The notes beneath the pieces were generated by a model, which was not told the DNA's origin, did no database searches, and saw only the letters and a program-made list of their open reading frames with translations. The position numbers and the translations under genes were made by a program. Shown here piece after piece: positions 21,971-32,437 of a stretch of DNA of 64,000 bases. Source of the stretch: Cordylochernes scorpioides (lineage: Eukaryota; Arthropoda; Arachnida; Pseudoscorpiones; Chernetidae); NCBI GenBank assembly GCA_030710605.1, contig CP092868.1:31995363-32059362 (forward strand), written 5' to 3'. Numbering within the stretch: the stretch's first letter is position 1; each line of letters begins with the position of its first letter.

Positions 21971-24567
21971 CACAGGTCTACAAAAAAAACTTTTTTTTTT
22001 GCACAAGAGAACCTTATTATATTTCTAGTGTAACCTTTCATGCTGAACTCAAAAATCTAATCAGAAATTTCCCATCACCCATGGTTTTTGCCTGATGGTC
22101 TTTTTTTAGTATTGGGATAAATACAGTAATAAATGCAACCAATGTTACGTAAGCATTTTTTAAGTTACATCATTAACTAAGCTAGCGCTTTATTTTTGAC
22201 AAGAAGAGTTGGTATGTGGAGCCAAAAGCTTTATTTTATTTGTTATTAATTAAATTTTGCTCTTTAAGAATCATAAATATCAATTTAAATAACAAATTAT
22301 TGAAATTTTAATTGAATATATATAATTTATTATTATATAATATTATAATCTGTTTTGCTTTCAACTAAAAAATAACGACAAGCTCTGTAATGCTATTTGC
22401 TCATTAACAGTTTTAATATATATATTTAAATTGAACCTAACGATTTGTTTAATAGATTTGCAGCAGAAGTGACAGGTACATTTGAAGTGATTAGTTTATT
22501 CTTCTCTATCGATTTGCTTTTATAAATCGTGTGCACTAGACTGTGTCAATATGCCGAGGCGTTGCATTAATATTCCTGATATTTTCTGTTATATTTGTAG
22601 GGAATTAACTTTCAAAGTTAAAAGGCGAAACTTTACACCGCTCATCAAAAAGTGCTATGAACTTTATTTCCAAGATATGATTTGGGCTCCTCACCATTGT
22701 TGTGTAATTTGTGCTCGACATCTTACAGGGTGGATTAAAGGTGAACGTCATATGCCTTTTGCGGTTCCAATGATATGGAGGGAACCTAAAGACCATTCTT
22801 AAGACTGTTATTTTTGTTTAACAAAGACTATAGGTATTACATCCAAATCAAGACATACAGTTGAATATCCAGATTTGCCTTCTGCTATGAGACCGGTTCC
22901 TCATAGTGATATTTTACCTGTTCCACAGCCTCCTGAAAATGTAATATTTAGTGACGATGATTCAGATAGACGAGAGCAACAGTGGGATGACACAAATTTT
23001 GAAGCAGGTGCTTTATCTGAACCTCATTTATTAACCCAAGGAGATTTGAACGACCTCGTACGTGATTTAGATTTATCCAAAAAACAGAGTGAACTTTTAG
23101 GCTCTAGGTTAAAAGCCTGGAATCTGCTGCATAAAGGCACAAAATTATGCTTTTTTTTTTGCAAGCGTCAAGATGAATTTCAAGACTTCTATTCACAAGA
23201 GAATAATTTAGTATATTGCAATGATGTTGTTAGTCTAATGGAAGCGCTTGGTCATGACCATGATACAGAAGAGTGGCGTTTATTCATTGATTCTTCAAAA
23301 ATTAGTATGAAAGCTGTTCTCCTTCACAATGGAAATAAGTTCCCATCAGTGCCAATAGCACATGCATCCAACATGAAAGAGACTTACGAAAACATGAAAC
23401 TGCTTTTGAAAAAGATAGAATATGAAAGATACGGTTGGAAAATATGCAGCGATTTGAAAGTCGTTGCTCTCTTGCGTGGATTACAGCTTGGATATACAAA
23501 GTTTTGTTGTTTTCTGTGTGAGTGGGATAGCAGAGATAGGGAAAGGCATTACATTAAAAAAATCTGGCCAAACCGTAAAGTCTATACTCCAGGATATAAA
23601 AATATTGCAAATCTACCCCTGATCGATTTAGAAAATATTTACTTACCACAATTACATATTAAACTGGGATTAATGAAGAACTTTGTCAAGGCAATGGATC
23701 GAAATGACAGTGGATTTGCCTACCTAAGACAAATATTTTCTAGTATAAGTGAAGCGAAGATTAAAGAAGGCATTTTCGTAGGACCTCAGATTCGAGAATT
23801 GCAGCAGGACGGAAATTTTGAAAATAGTTTGAATGAAGTTGAAGCAGCAGCATGGAATTCCTTTAGAAACGTTTGCAAAAACTTCTTTGGAAGTGTCAAG
23901 GTTGAAAATTACCGAGACATAGTCAATGATCTGTTGCTTTCCTACAAGGCACTGGGGTGTAACATGTCCCTCAAGATCCATTTCCTGCATTCACATCTAG
24001 ATTTCTTTCCAGACAATCTTGGCGCAGTTAGCGATGAGCATGGTGAGAGGTTTCATCAAGATATATCAATGGAGAAGCGGTACCAAGGTAAATGGAGTTC
24101 CGCTATGCTTGCCGACTACTGCTGGACACTCAAGAGGGATCTACCACAAGCAAAGTATATAAGAAAATCCACTGTCACTGCTTTTTAATAAATAAATATG
24201 TTTCGTTCATATATGCGTATATATTAACAATATTTTAAAATTTCAAGTAGGTGTATCTCAGAAATATTGCGTAATAGAAAAAACTAATGTTATATTTGGA
24301 TTCAGGACATGTAGATAAGATGCTATTTCTTTGTGGACAAAGAAAAATATTTTTTGATAAACCAGTGTAATGTAATAAGGGTTATGCAAAACTGCTTACG
24401 TAACATTGTTTGCATTTTTTACTGTATTTATCCCAATACTAAAAAAAGACCGTCACGCAAAACCCATAGGTGATGGGAAATTTCTGATTAAATTTTTGAG
24501 TTCAGCATGAAAAGTTACACTAGAAATATAATCAGGTTCTCTTGTGCAAAAATCTTGTTGACCAGTG
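21971..24567 (+). mobile_element. 2.6-kb DNA transposon with ~170-bp terminal inverted repeats
   Basis: The left end, from 21971 (cacaggtctac) to about 22165, is repeated in inverse at about 24390-24567. Both contain 'gcacaagagaacct', 'atatttctagtgtaac', 'catgctgaactcaaaaat', 'cagaaatttcccatcacc', 'tagtattgggataaatac' and 'atgttacgtaagca'. The outermost 30 bp are less alike. TTA stands on both sides (21968-21970 and 24568-24570), so the target duplication looks like TTA. The element carries one long gene (22551-24188). The family is familiar to me as a repeat-associated protein in arthropod genomes, but I cannot place it in a named superfamily. Confidence 0.88.
22551..24188 (+). pseudogene. 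Putative transposase of the long-TIR element, one stop
   Basis: A single 545-codon frame from ATG 22551 to TAA 24186-24188, broken only by TAA at 22800-22802. The N-terminus is a Cys/His zinc-binding module: CYIC at about residue 11, then HHCCVIC near 47 and the DCYFC motif just after the stop. The long C-terminal part holds FIDSSK, CSDLKVVALL, a CFLCEW ... H cluster and DEHGERFHQD. The Asp, Asp and Glu in these three blocks would suit a DDE-type nuclease with a zinc insert; that is my inference. Gene and terminal inverted repeats share one element, which supports a transposase role. A single nonsense codon in an otherwise open frame suggests fairly recent loss. Confidence 0.82.
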
Positions 24568-24772
24568 TTATTATATTTCCTTGCTGGTTGTATAGAAAAG
24601 AAAACAACATTTGTCCCTTGTACAGGAACTGTGTTTTCAGCAGAGGACTGGACATTTTCAAGATTGGAGGAAGATGACTTATTAATATATACATTTAGAA
24701 CAACAACGACACAATTTTCCTATTCACTATAGAAGATATAGTCTCCATTACCTTGTATAATTATACAATGGG

Positions 24773-25146
24773 TTATAAAACGACATTTGAAAACTATCCT
24801 GCATGTATTTCTTTTCAACGATAAATCAAAATGTATTTCAAGGGGAGAAATAACGATTATTTCTAACCTTTTGGATGAGATATGAAAGGGTGAATTGTGA
24901 AGAGTAATGATAAACGGAAAAATAAAAGTGTCCAGGGATGGGAATCGAACCCACAGTGTTCCGCTTACCGGGCAGATTGCCATATCCACTAGGCTTATTT
25001 TTCCGTTTATCATTACTCTTCACAATTCACCCTTTCATACCCCATCCAAAAGGTTAGAAATAATCGTTATTTCTCCTTGAAATAAATTTTGATTTTTCGT
25101 TGAAAAGAAACACATGCGGGATAGTTTTCAAATGTCGTTTTATAAT
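24773..25146 (-). mobile_element. Foldback SINE: tRNA-like head between inverted bodies
   Basis: Arms of about 155 bp (24773-24930 and 24992-25146) are inverted copies that share 'aaacgacatttgaaaacta', 'gagaaataacgattatttc', 'gtgaattgtgaagagtaat' and 'gataaacggaaaaataa'. The ~62-bp centre, read on the minus strand, is tRNA-like: 'gcctagtggatatgg' (A-box region, 24980-24994) and 'gggttcgattccc' (B box, 24940-24952). So one pol III head serves two bodies pointing apart. A single-body copy with the head cut short lies at 49385-49505. Confidence 0.8.
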
Positions 25147-25273
25147 CACAAGCCGCATTATATTATACAATGGGTTAATAAAAAACAATAGGAAAAGAAA
25201 CTCAAGTCGGGATGAAGAACTTCTTTACGATTGAATTAAGACAATGATTACCTCTCTATTCGTTAAAGAAAAA

Positions 25274-25647
25274 CTAGACGAATGACCCAGGCAACGCCCG
25301 GGTTTACCCGATTAAATGTTTTATTCAAACACTATTCGTTACAATTATAAATTGGCGCCGTGGATGTCACTCTTGTGAAACGTCCCGCTCCAAACTTTAC
25401 ATGTACATTGGGTCAGCTGATATTACCTCCCATCTTCACCGCTAGAGGCGCTGCTCGCGAGCTAAGTAGAATAATTTGAATATATAGTTTTAATAATTGA
25501 TTTATATATATTTTTAAAATAGCCTATCGTCTTCCCCGTATTTTTTTACCTATGTATGGAAATTTTGGGTTGAATTAGTGAACTACTGCGAATTTGTATA
25601 CCGGACATACAAACAAACATACAAACATTCATTTATATATATATAGA
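25274..25647 (-). mobile_element. Non-autonomous Helitron
   Basis: On the minus strand it begins A|TCTATATATATATAAATG and ends with a GC hairpin (acccgggcgttgcctgggt) and CTAG|T at 25274. It is 374 bp long, has no coding capacity and no target duplication, and sits between A and T, as Helitrons do. The 5' half ('tgtccggtatacaaattcgc', 'agtagttcactaattca') is shared with the copy at 37737-38100. Confidence 0.85.
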
Positions 25648-25964
25648 TAAACATAAGTCGTAGAAGCTCTTCACTCCGAGACCTGTGTTTCTTCTAATAT
25701 ATTGTAGCAAGGTATTTATTGTTTTATTAACAGAGTATCATTTTTATGTTTATATTTTGCTACTCTGTAAACTTCCCTCATTGCTTATCTTTTGTTTATC
25801 ATTCATAGTTTGTTCTTGTCTTAAATAAATTGTTGTGTCAACCTCTTTTCCACGCAGAAATATTCATTTTCATTTAGAAATCATTCCTTTAGTAACATCC
25901 AAACACAATTCTCTTTTTTATTTTTGTTGTTCAAAAATAACTTTATTATAGTTATTACTATAAA

Positions 25965-26327
25965 GTTGTTCTAAAAGTTCGTGTTTTTATTAAAAATATG
26001 GTTTTCATATCGGTAAATAATATTATTACGGCGAATATATAATAATACATAATACAATTACGTTATACAGTTAAACTTGTCTATAACTCCCCCTCTTGGG
26101 ACTCACCAAAATAGGGTGCTATTAGAGAGGGGGTGCTATAGACAGGTCACTTTTAATGTAAATCGCATCGTACTACGTATTTAAAATCGGGCGCTATAGA
26201 GAGGAAGGCGCTATTTAGAGGGGGTGCTATAGACAGGTTTAACTGTACATAATACAAAGACATTATATATAACGACGAATAATATAGGTATTTCAATTTT
26301 TTTGCAAGTGTTTACCAACTTTTGGGA
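25965..26327 (-). mobile_element. MITE (TCCCAAAAGTT ends), split by another MITE
   Basis: The ends are 'gttgttctaaaagttcgtg' on the left and 'ccaacttttgggataacc' on the right, imperfect inverted repeats. It is an inverse copy of 27417-27787. The 178-bp MITE at 26068-26245 has entered it at a TA; the other copy keeps the empty site 'aattactttatacataatac'. Confidence 0.75.
26068..26245. mobile_element. CAGTTAAAC MITE, 178 bp, uninterrupted copy
   Basis: The ends are 'cagttaaacttgtctata' and 'tatagacaggtttaactg', with TA at 26066-26067 and 26246-26247. The interior has 'agagagggggtgctatag' and 'aaaatcgggcgctata'. This copy is the empty-site reference for the mariner at 16585-17864. Confidence 0.92.
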
Positions 26328-26524
26328 TAACCTTGTAAAAATTATCTTAGATTGTCATATACACAATGATGGTTTAGATGTTCGAAAATTATAATCCATT
26401 GGATCCTATCATTAAGGAAAATCTTCCATAGATAGTTTCATTGTTTAAATATTTTTATTATCAGATCTCTCAGGATTTCGGGGCTTGATAAAGTAGGTAG
26501 ACATAACAATGAACTACACTATAT

Positions 26525-26640
26525 TTATATGAAAAATAGACACTTCGGCCAGTTAGTTTTTAATTTTCTCAACGTTTCGACAAAAATCGTTTGTCTTCGT
26601 CAGGAGAAGTAAATAAAAATAAAGCATTTGGCAAGGCGTT
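26525..26640 (-). mobile_element. PLE-type terminal fragment with hammerhead motif
   Basis: The sequence from 'gaaaaatagacacttcggcc' to 'aaagcatttggcaaggcg' matches each arm of the snap-back element at 47222-47460. It holds the hammerhead motif at 26566-26608. Only one arm is present here. Confidence 0.65.
26566..26608 (-). ncRNA. Hammerhead ribozyme motif
   Basis: Minus strand: TTCTC, CTGACGA, stem II AGAC ... GTC with an 11-nt loop, GAAA, a minimal stem III (CG), GTT, GAGAA. Stem I TTCTC with GAGAA pairs over five bases, and the CTGANGA and GAAA core boxes are both intact. Predicted cleavage follows GTT, between 26571 and 26570. Small hammerheads of this shape are known from Penelope-like elements. 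Confidence 0.7.
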
Positions 26641-27416
26641 AAAAATTGTTCTGAGGCTGCAAGGGCGTTCTCACGTGATTCTTCGAATTCAGCACAACAT
26701 CTAAAGCACCAGTCAAAAACAATATTTGTAGGTTTAATGGCTTATTTCCACAGTTGTATGATAAAAATTTTATCTGTTACCGTAATTATATAATGGTCAT
26801 GTTATAAAGGCAATCCGGAACTACATTCCTTGAAAACCAAATTATTTATACAAAAGTCTTCCAACAGAGAGCAGAGTAAAAAAATGGTTGTAACAATCGA
26901 TAGTAGTCAGCTGTTAAAGAACAAGGTGTTAAAAAGTGCCTGCAGACAGCAAAGTAAACTATGTTTGAATGAGTCGTTTATGGATACTGCCCATTCACTA
27001 GGTATTTTCAGTTCTTGGCTGTTAAATGATATATCAGTGAGGTATGAGAATCCATACATAACCCAAACTCTTACAAAATTTAGGTATAGAAGAGCAGCGT
27101 GTTTCTGAAGACAGTCAGATTCTATAGGAACATACAAATGTAGTTTAAAAGAAGAAGGTCTCAGTATAGAGACGTGCAACCATTGTCTTGACTTCAGCCC
27201 ACCCAGGATGTCCTATTCTTATATCTCTCCCGCTTATAATGGGATACATACCTTCTTCTCCTTCCACACGACTTTCAACTCTCTTCTTATGCAAATTAAA
27301 ACACAACTCTTATCTAGTTAGCAAGTTACATAACATTTTGTGTGTTTCTATTTATTATTTAGTTTATTCAAAGGTAATTATAGAATATTTAAAAGATTTG
27401 TGTTCCACTGAAATAC
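26641..27416. other. Unassigned sequence
   Basis: No recognised gene. The open frame 26830-27108 lacks any domain and has an antisense rival of equal length, so I do not call it. Confidence 0.35.
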
Positions 27417-27787
27417 AGGGTTATCCCAAAAGTTCGTAAAGACTTGCAAAAAATTTAAATACCAATATTATTCGCTGTTATGTATAATGTCTTTGTATTA
27501 TGTATAAAGTAATTGTATTATGTATTCGCCGTAATAATATTGTCACGGTAGTGATGACGATTATTACAAAGTTTTGAGTAAGAATAATTTATTGATCAGA
27601 ATGTACAACTATTTTTTTTTTAATTTAATTTACAAATGATAATATATAAGCATGGTAAGGGTTGATGACTAGGCAAATATTTATGAAGATAAACAACAGA
27701 GTATTTAAAATAATTATTCTGTGGAAATATTATTCGCCAAGTAATAAGAAAATTAACGTTTTAAGAAAACATGAACTTTTGGGACAA
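27417..27787 (+). mobile_element. MITE (TCCCAAAAGTT ends)
   Basis: About 370 bp with imperfect inverted ends: 'cagggttatcccaaaagttc' and 'gaacttttgggacaatatta'. It shares about 130 bp in inverse orientation with 25965-26327, including 'acataatacaaagacatta' and 'tattacggcgaata'-type text. It is non-coding. Confidence 0.7.
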
Positions 27788-27839
27788 TATTATACTACAC
27801 ATATACATATCATCTAGATGTATACAATTTAACATTTAA

Positions 27840-27917
27840 CATTTCAGAGTTATTGTCTGAATCCCGATATACATGCTAAAAGGTACAACGTCTTTAAGTT
27901 TTGTCCATAAATGTATT
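27840..27917. repeat. Single unit of the expanded-MITE tandem repeat
   Basis: 'ttcagagttattgtctgaat', 'cccgatatacatgctaaaag' and 'gttttgtccataaatgta' match the units at 21071-21475. It is a lone right-end fragment. Confidence 0.8.
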
Positions 27918-28049
27918 AAAAAAAAACTAATTTGACAATTAATCTTAATAATGAATTTATAGGTTAGAGATATCTAAATAGAATAAAAATATATATATAT
28001 AAAAATAGAAGAATAAAGACACATATATTTACCTATGGTTCATAATAAG

Positions 28050-28150
28050 CATTTATTGTTGGGTACTGCGCTGCCTGGAGTACAGGAGCTCCATCTATAC
28101 TTCCTTTCTTCCTGTGGTAAATCTGTATAAGACCGGTGGTCATTGACATG
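28050..28150 (+). mobile_element. LINE 3'-end fragment, AAGACC-hairpin type
   Basis: 'ttgttgggtactgcgctgcc', 'ggagctccatctatac', 'tttcttcctgtgg' and 'aatctgtataagaccggtgg' match 29640-29925. It stops at the hairpin. Confidence 0.7.
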
Positions 28151-28492
28151 CAAGATAAACAGTTGAAACCACATAAAAAGGTAAAATAGCATTTCTATAC
28201 TAGCTATATTCTACATAAATGCATAAAACGAGTTAGCATTCAGTAAACTATTGAAACACAAACTTTCCAACAGTGTACAAAGTTGAAGGCATCCATCTCC
28301 AAACCGATTTAAGAGATGGTCAGCGGTGTAAGAAGAAGCTTGACAATTCTACCCGTGGATTAAACCTTAAACTTACCCAGTGTTTTCCTTTCCCTTTGTA
28401 ATATAATATAAATGCTTTAAATAAATTTGACCAATGTTATTATTGCTTATATATAGATATGTAAAATAAGCTAAAAGATTTATAATATTAGG

Positions 28493-28848
28493 TATGTCAA
28501 GTAAGAAGTTTCAGAAGATGAGTTTCTTTTAATTGTAAAAAATTACAAGCTTTCGGGCAATGCCCTTCTACAGGTAAAATAAAAATAAAAACAAAAATTA
28601 AAGGTAAATTAAGGTAACTAAACAACTGAGAATTAAACAATTTAAATATATAACAGCTAACCATAGAAAACAAAAACAAAATAAGATATAAATACACGCT
28701 CGCGTGAGACTACTCGCGCGTCTGGATCTGAATGAATTAAAACTGTGTTAATATTTGAAAAATTAGAGAGTTAGAAAAATTATTACAATGATATTACATA
28801 ATTAAAATTAAAAGAAACTCATCTTCTGAAACTTCTTACTTGACATAT
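28493..28848 (-). mobile_element. Foldback with PLE-type 3' motif
   Basis: The inverted ends of about 45 bp share 'gtcaagtaagaagtttcaga' and 'agatgagtttcttttaatt' (28493-28537, mirrored at 28802-28848). Just inside the left arm, on the minus strand, is 'cctgtagaagggcattgccc' followed by GAAAGC. This hairpin plus GAAA also ends the Penelope-like fragments at 46388-46975 and 52940-53335. The only open frame (28497-28697, minus) is low-complexity. Confidence 0.7.
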
Positions 28849-29215
28849 CTTACTGGAAGAGTCTTTGACCTTTAATATTAGGTATGTTGCATTTTGTGAT
28901 TTAAATAAATAAGTCTTTTATAGAGATATATCTTTTTCTTCAATAAAAATAATAAACAAAACATATTACACTCTTCACTCTGAAAAAAAAAAAACTTTTT
29001 TTCTTCATCTTAGAACAAAAATACTGTTAGGTATGTATTGTATAGCTGTAAAAAGTTGTGCCACTGTGAGCTATTTAGTTAACAAATCTCTGCAGTCATT
29101 TATCCATTCACCATATCATATATGGAATAAGTTTTTGACATATTGAAGATCGTGATCTATGTAATAACTGAATACAAGACGAAATCATTAATACAACAAA
29201 ACAAACAACAAAAAA

Positions 29216-29515
29216 GCCTTTATTTAGGGCCTCTCGCCCTATACAGGATTCGCCAGTTCACAAGGGATGGGGAGAACACTGTGTGGCCTTTTTCCGGGAT
29301 ATAGTCTTGTGGAATCCAAATATCGCCATCGCTATATACCTATTCTTTGATATTTCATTAATTAGTGCCGGAAATGAAGGACAAAGTTGCCCCGTTTTAT
29401 CATTTAGTTTTCGTCTTTCCTCAGACAGAGCAGCACAGTCAAATAAGTAGTGCAACATCTCCGTTGTAAAATCATTAATACCATATTTGACTGTTTTTTC
29501 CTGGAGAAACAAACA
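29216..29515 (-). mobile_element. LINE 3' fragment with (TTG)n-type tail
   Basis: The minus strand encodes the last ~80 residues of a LINE ORF2, then a short 3' UTR ending 'gaatcctgtat', the hairpin AGGGC-GAGAG-GCCCT (29226-29240), AATAAAGGC and the tail. It is severely 5'-truncated. A close relative is at 55815-56104. Confidence 0.85.
29258..29512 (-). pseudogene. LINE ORF2 C-terminal fragment
   Basis: 84 codons with HYLFDCAALSEERRKL, the H-x4-C half of the C-terminal zinc knuckle, then TGQLCPSFPALI and FGFHKTISRKKA. These parallel the LINE at 34840-36633 (HYIFDCYALKEERRTL, TGQLCASLPSII, YGFHKSVSQKKA). The reverse transcriptase is missing, so it is a truncated non-functional remnant. Confidence 0.85.
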
Positions 29516-29639
29516 AGGGAACTTTTGGGTGATTTATCATTGTTTTAATCCGATAGACAACAAATATATAACTGGATGAATGCAATGATATTTGATCAAG
29601 GTCTTCTTTTTGGTTTATATAAATTCTACAAGGCCGCAG

Positions 29640-29930
29640 TCACCGTTCGGAGGAGATTAATAGAATCGCCGAATGTCGTGGTCCATTTGGATGAGGAAAG
29701 CGAAGACTAGAACGTGGCTGATTCCACATTAGCCTGTTCAGTGATACGCTAACCATGACGTATGTACAAAGGAAGGTGTGGCCATTGGACATGTATCGAA
29801 CCTGGAGGCTGTTGTTGGGTGCTGCGTTGTCTGGAGTCTGGAGTATAGGAGCTCCATCTATGTTTCCTTTCTTCCTGTGGTGAATCTGTATAAGACCGGT
29901 GGTCTTAATAAAACTGTGTTGATGTTTCTT
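29640..29930 (+). mobile_element. LINE 3'-end fragment, AAGACC-hairpin type
   Basis: The body 'atacgtcat'-type sequence, 'cctggaggctgttgttggg', 'ggagctccatctatg' and 'tttcttcctgtggtgaatct' is followed by the hairpin AAGACC-GGT-GGTCTT (29892-29906) and AATAAA. Copies are at 28050-28150 and, minus strand, 9205-9410. Hairpin and AATAAA order match the other LINE tails. The open frame on the opposite strand is not meaningful. Confidence 0.7.
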
Positions 29931-29951
29931 GTTGTTTATATCGAAGATCAT

Positions 29952-32380
29952 TAATAGCGGAGGAAGAAGGCAAATGCATCGAAGAAAGACTATAATTTAA
30001 TTTAAAATAAGGCTTTTGTTAGTAGATAGAACCTACTGATGTGGTTTTAGCCAAGAGTTAAAGAAGAGCTTAATGAAGACTGTGATTTGGGGTATTATGT
30101 TGCAAGGGTCGGATACATTTGTGGTCAATGATAAATATAAAGGAAAGAAGATTGGATGCATTTGATATTGAAATTTGAAGGAAAATGGAAAGAATCTGAT
30201 GAATTGAAAGAATTAGGAGTGAAGAGTTATTGAGAAAATTGGAAGAAGAACCTTTAAAGGTCATTAGAAAATACTAAAATGGATCTGATGGAACATATTC
30301 CAAAAGGATTCAGATTGGTGAAGACATTTATGGAAGGGGGGGGGGGGGGGAGTAAATGGCATTAAAGAGGAACGTAAAGAGAAGTATAATTGGTTTGGAT
30401 GGACTTAATGGAAAACTATGAAGAAATAAAGAGAAAAAAAGTTCAAGAGAAGCATGGCGCCAGGACCTGCTCAAGAGCAGACAAACTGAAGAAGGGACAA
30501 AGTAGCAGTCTACCTCCTCTAGACTTTTGAGCCGCTGGAGAACTTCAAGGTTTTTATGGAGAGCGATCTAGTGGTGGAATCAGTCTCTGTAGATTTGTAG
30601 ACTCAGAGCTTTGTAGAATTCCATATTGACAGTTCAGTCTGCCCTTATAACGCTATTTGTGTAGTAATTGTAGCACATCTACTTTGGTTAGTTCCTATTC
30701 TTTAATTAAAATAAGTCAACAGCTTTCTGGAGATGTGAGTTTATTTCCATTTTTATTGCAATCTCAGGAGTACAAGAGTACAAAAATGAAACGCCGTTAG
30801 ATACTAACTAAATTTATATATATACATGTTATATAAATATTATTTAATTTAAAAATTATACTTTCTAGATCAAATTACTCTGTTAAGTCTGCCACCAGAT
30901 ATCGTGACTTTCCCTATATAAAACTCATTGTTGTTGTTTCCTGTTGGCCGGCTCATTTCGCTCATTCTGGTTAGCAGGGCTTTCGGGCTCAAAAGTCATC
31001 CATTCAGGTTAGCAGCCCCGTAAATTAAAGATATTTTCTCTTTCCCGATGGCCGGCTCAAATCTTTTGTAATTATGTAAATAAGTCTTTTGTTTTCCTTA
31101 TTCTACTCGCCTTAAGTCAGGCAGTACTTTATCAAATCCTGTTTTTTTTTATATATATATATATATTCCTTAAGCTCAATTAAAGCTAATTCTTATCTAA
31201 ACTATTTTTTTTATTATTACCGCGATTTCAATATCAAAAAACCTATTCATTTATCAAGAAAATGATCAATAATTCTATAAATAACATTCAAAAAGCAGCA
31301 GAAAATCTTTAATATACATACACATATATTTTGGTTGTATTCTACTTCGTATTTTATTTATTCTGTTCGTAGCTTTCTTGGAAGAGTAGAACCAGGGATA
31401 ACAGGAAGAAAGGATAGATAACAGAAAACTATTTCTTAAAACTGTGAATTTTTACTAAATCTTGCTATTATGGATTCTCTATGGATTCTTGCTAAACCTT
31501 TGCAAAATGCAAAATAATTTTTGATGGACATTATATTAAAACCGACTAAAAAAAATCATTTTTTAAAAATATTTTTTTTCGTTATAAAAAAAGGTTATCA
31601 TAAAAATCTGATAAAGTATTCTAGGCCTAGCTGACATCCTCTAAAATCCATCAGCATGCCAAGCACGTTGAGTAAAAATCATTAAAAGTTGTTCCATTTG
31701 TGTTTCTTTTAATTTACAAGGCCAAGGTGTGGCTTCGGTATTGGGGAGTGTCGCTATTTTAGAAAATTCCAAAATGAGAGAGATTAATCTAAGTAAAGCT
31801 AGAGTACAGAATGAAAAAAATTGAGTCATTTATGTTCTATATAAAATCCTACACAAACAGCCTTTAATATATACAATAATAGAGCGGTCTAGAGATTAAA
31901 CCGACAAAACCACTGGGAGAATTAACCACTGATGAAACCCAATTTTGACTGTATTAACTCATATATTGATGAGTTCTACTGATCCCCAGAGCAGACACCA
32001 TCAACAAGCTTTACAAGCTTGATATCCTAATATGATTGAGTGGAGATAAGAAAGTAGACCACTGATGAACCGGTCTCTTCAATTTAATCATTACTATCGG
32101 AACACAAGTTCTATAGGGATATTTTTTACTTATGAAAAAAGTAGCGTTAAAAATGCATCTCAATTTTTTCGATAAGGAAGCTACAAAGAAGATGGTGATG
32201 TATTTGACCGAGTACATTTTAAGATAAAAATATCAGGCGCGATTGCGGGGATAAGTTTCTGTTAGAACATTTTAATTCACAAATCTCGAAAGCCCTTCTA
32301 CAGGAGCATCGCCAATAGGATAAAAGTTAAAATAATTTGGCAATTTGTTCAGAAAAAATATAAATATAGCCACATCAACC
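29952..32380. other. Unassigned sequence
   Basis: No gene or RNA is identified. A G-run of 14 lies at about 30337-30350 and an (AT)n tract at about 31150-31170. A purine-rich GA-biased stretch covers 30060-30500. Confidence 0.35.
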
Positions 32381-32394
32381 AATGATTTATTTAA

Positions 32395-32437
32395 CTCCTG
32401 ACATTTCGGTGACTTCCTGTCACTCTCTTCAGGGGAA
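32395..32437 (-). ncRNA. Hammerhead-like motif (degenerate)
   Basis: Minus strand: CTGAAGA, a five-pair stem (GTGAC, loop AGGAA, GTCAC), C, GAAA, TGTC. The core boxes fit, but stem I does not close well next to the cleavage triplet, so activity is doubtful. It resembles the PLE-associated motifs elsewhere in the window. Confidence 0.45.

Noticed and set aside
24930..24994. Functional tRNA gene
   Set aside because: A and B boxes are present, but the cloverleaf is poor and the segment sits in the loop of an inverted repeat; it is a SINE head.
26830..27179. 92-codon plus-strand frame and 90-codon minus-strand frame
   Set aside because: They overlap on opposite strands with no recognisable motif; neither is favoured by composition.
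25965..27787. One large transposon bounded by inverted repeats
   Set aside because: The TCCCAAAAGTT ends of the two copies point toward each other, so these are two separate MITEs in opposite orientation rather than the termini of one element.
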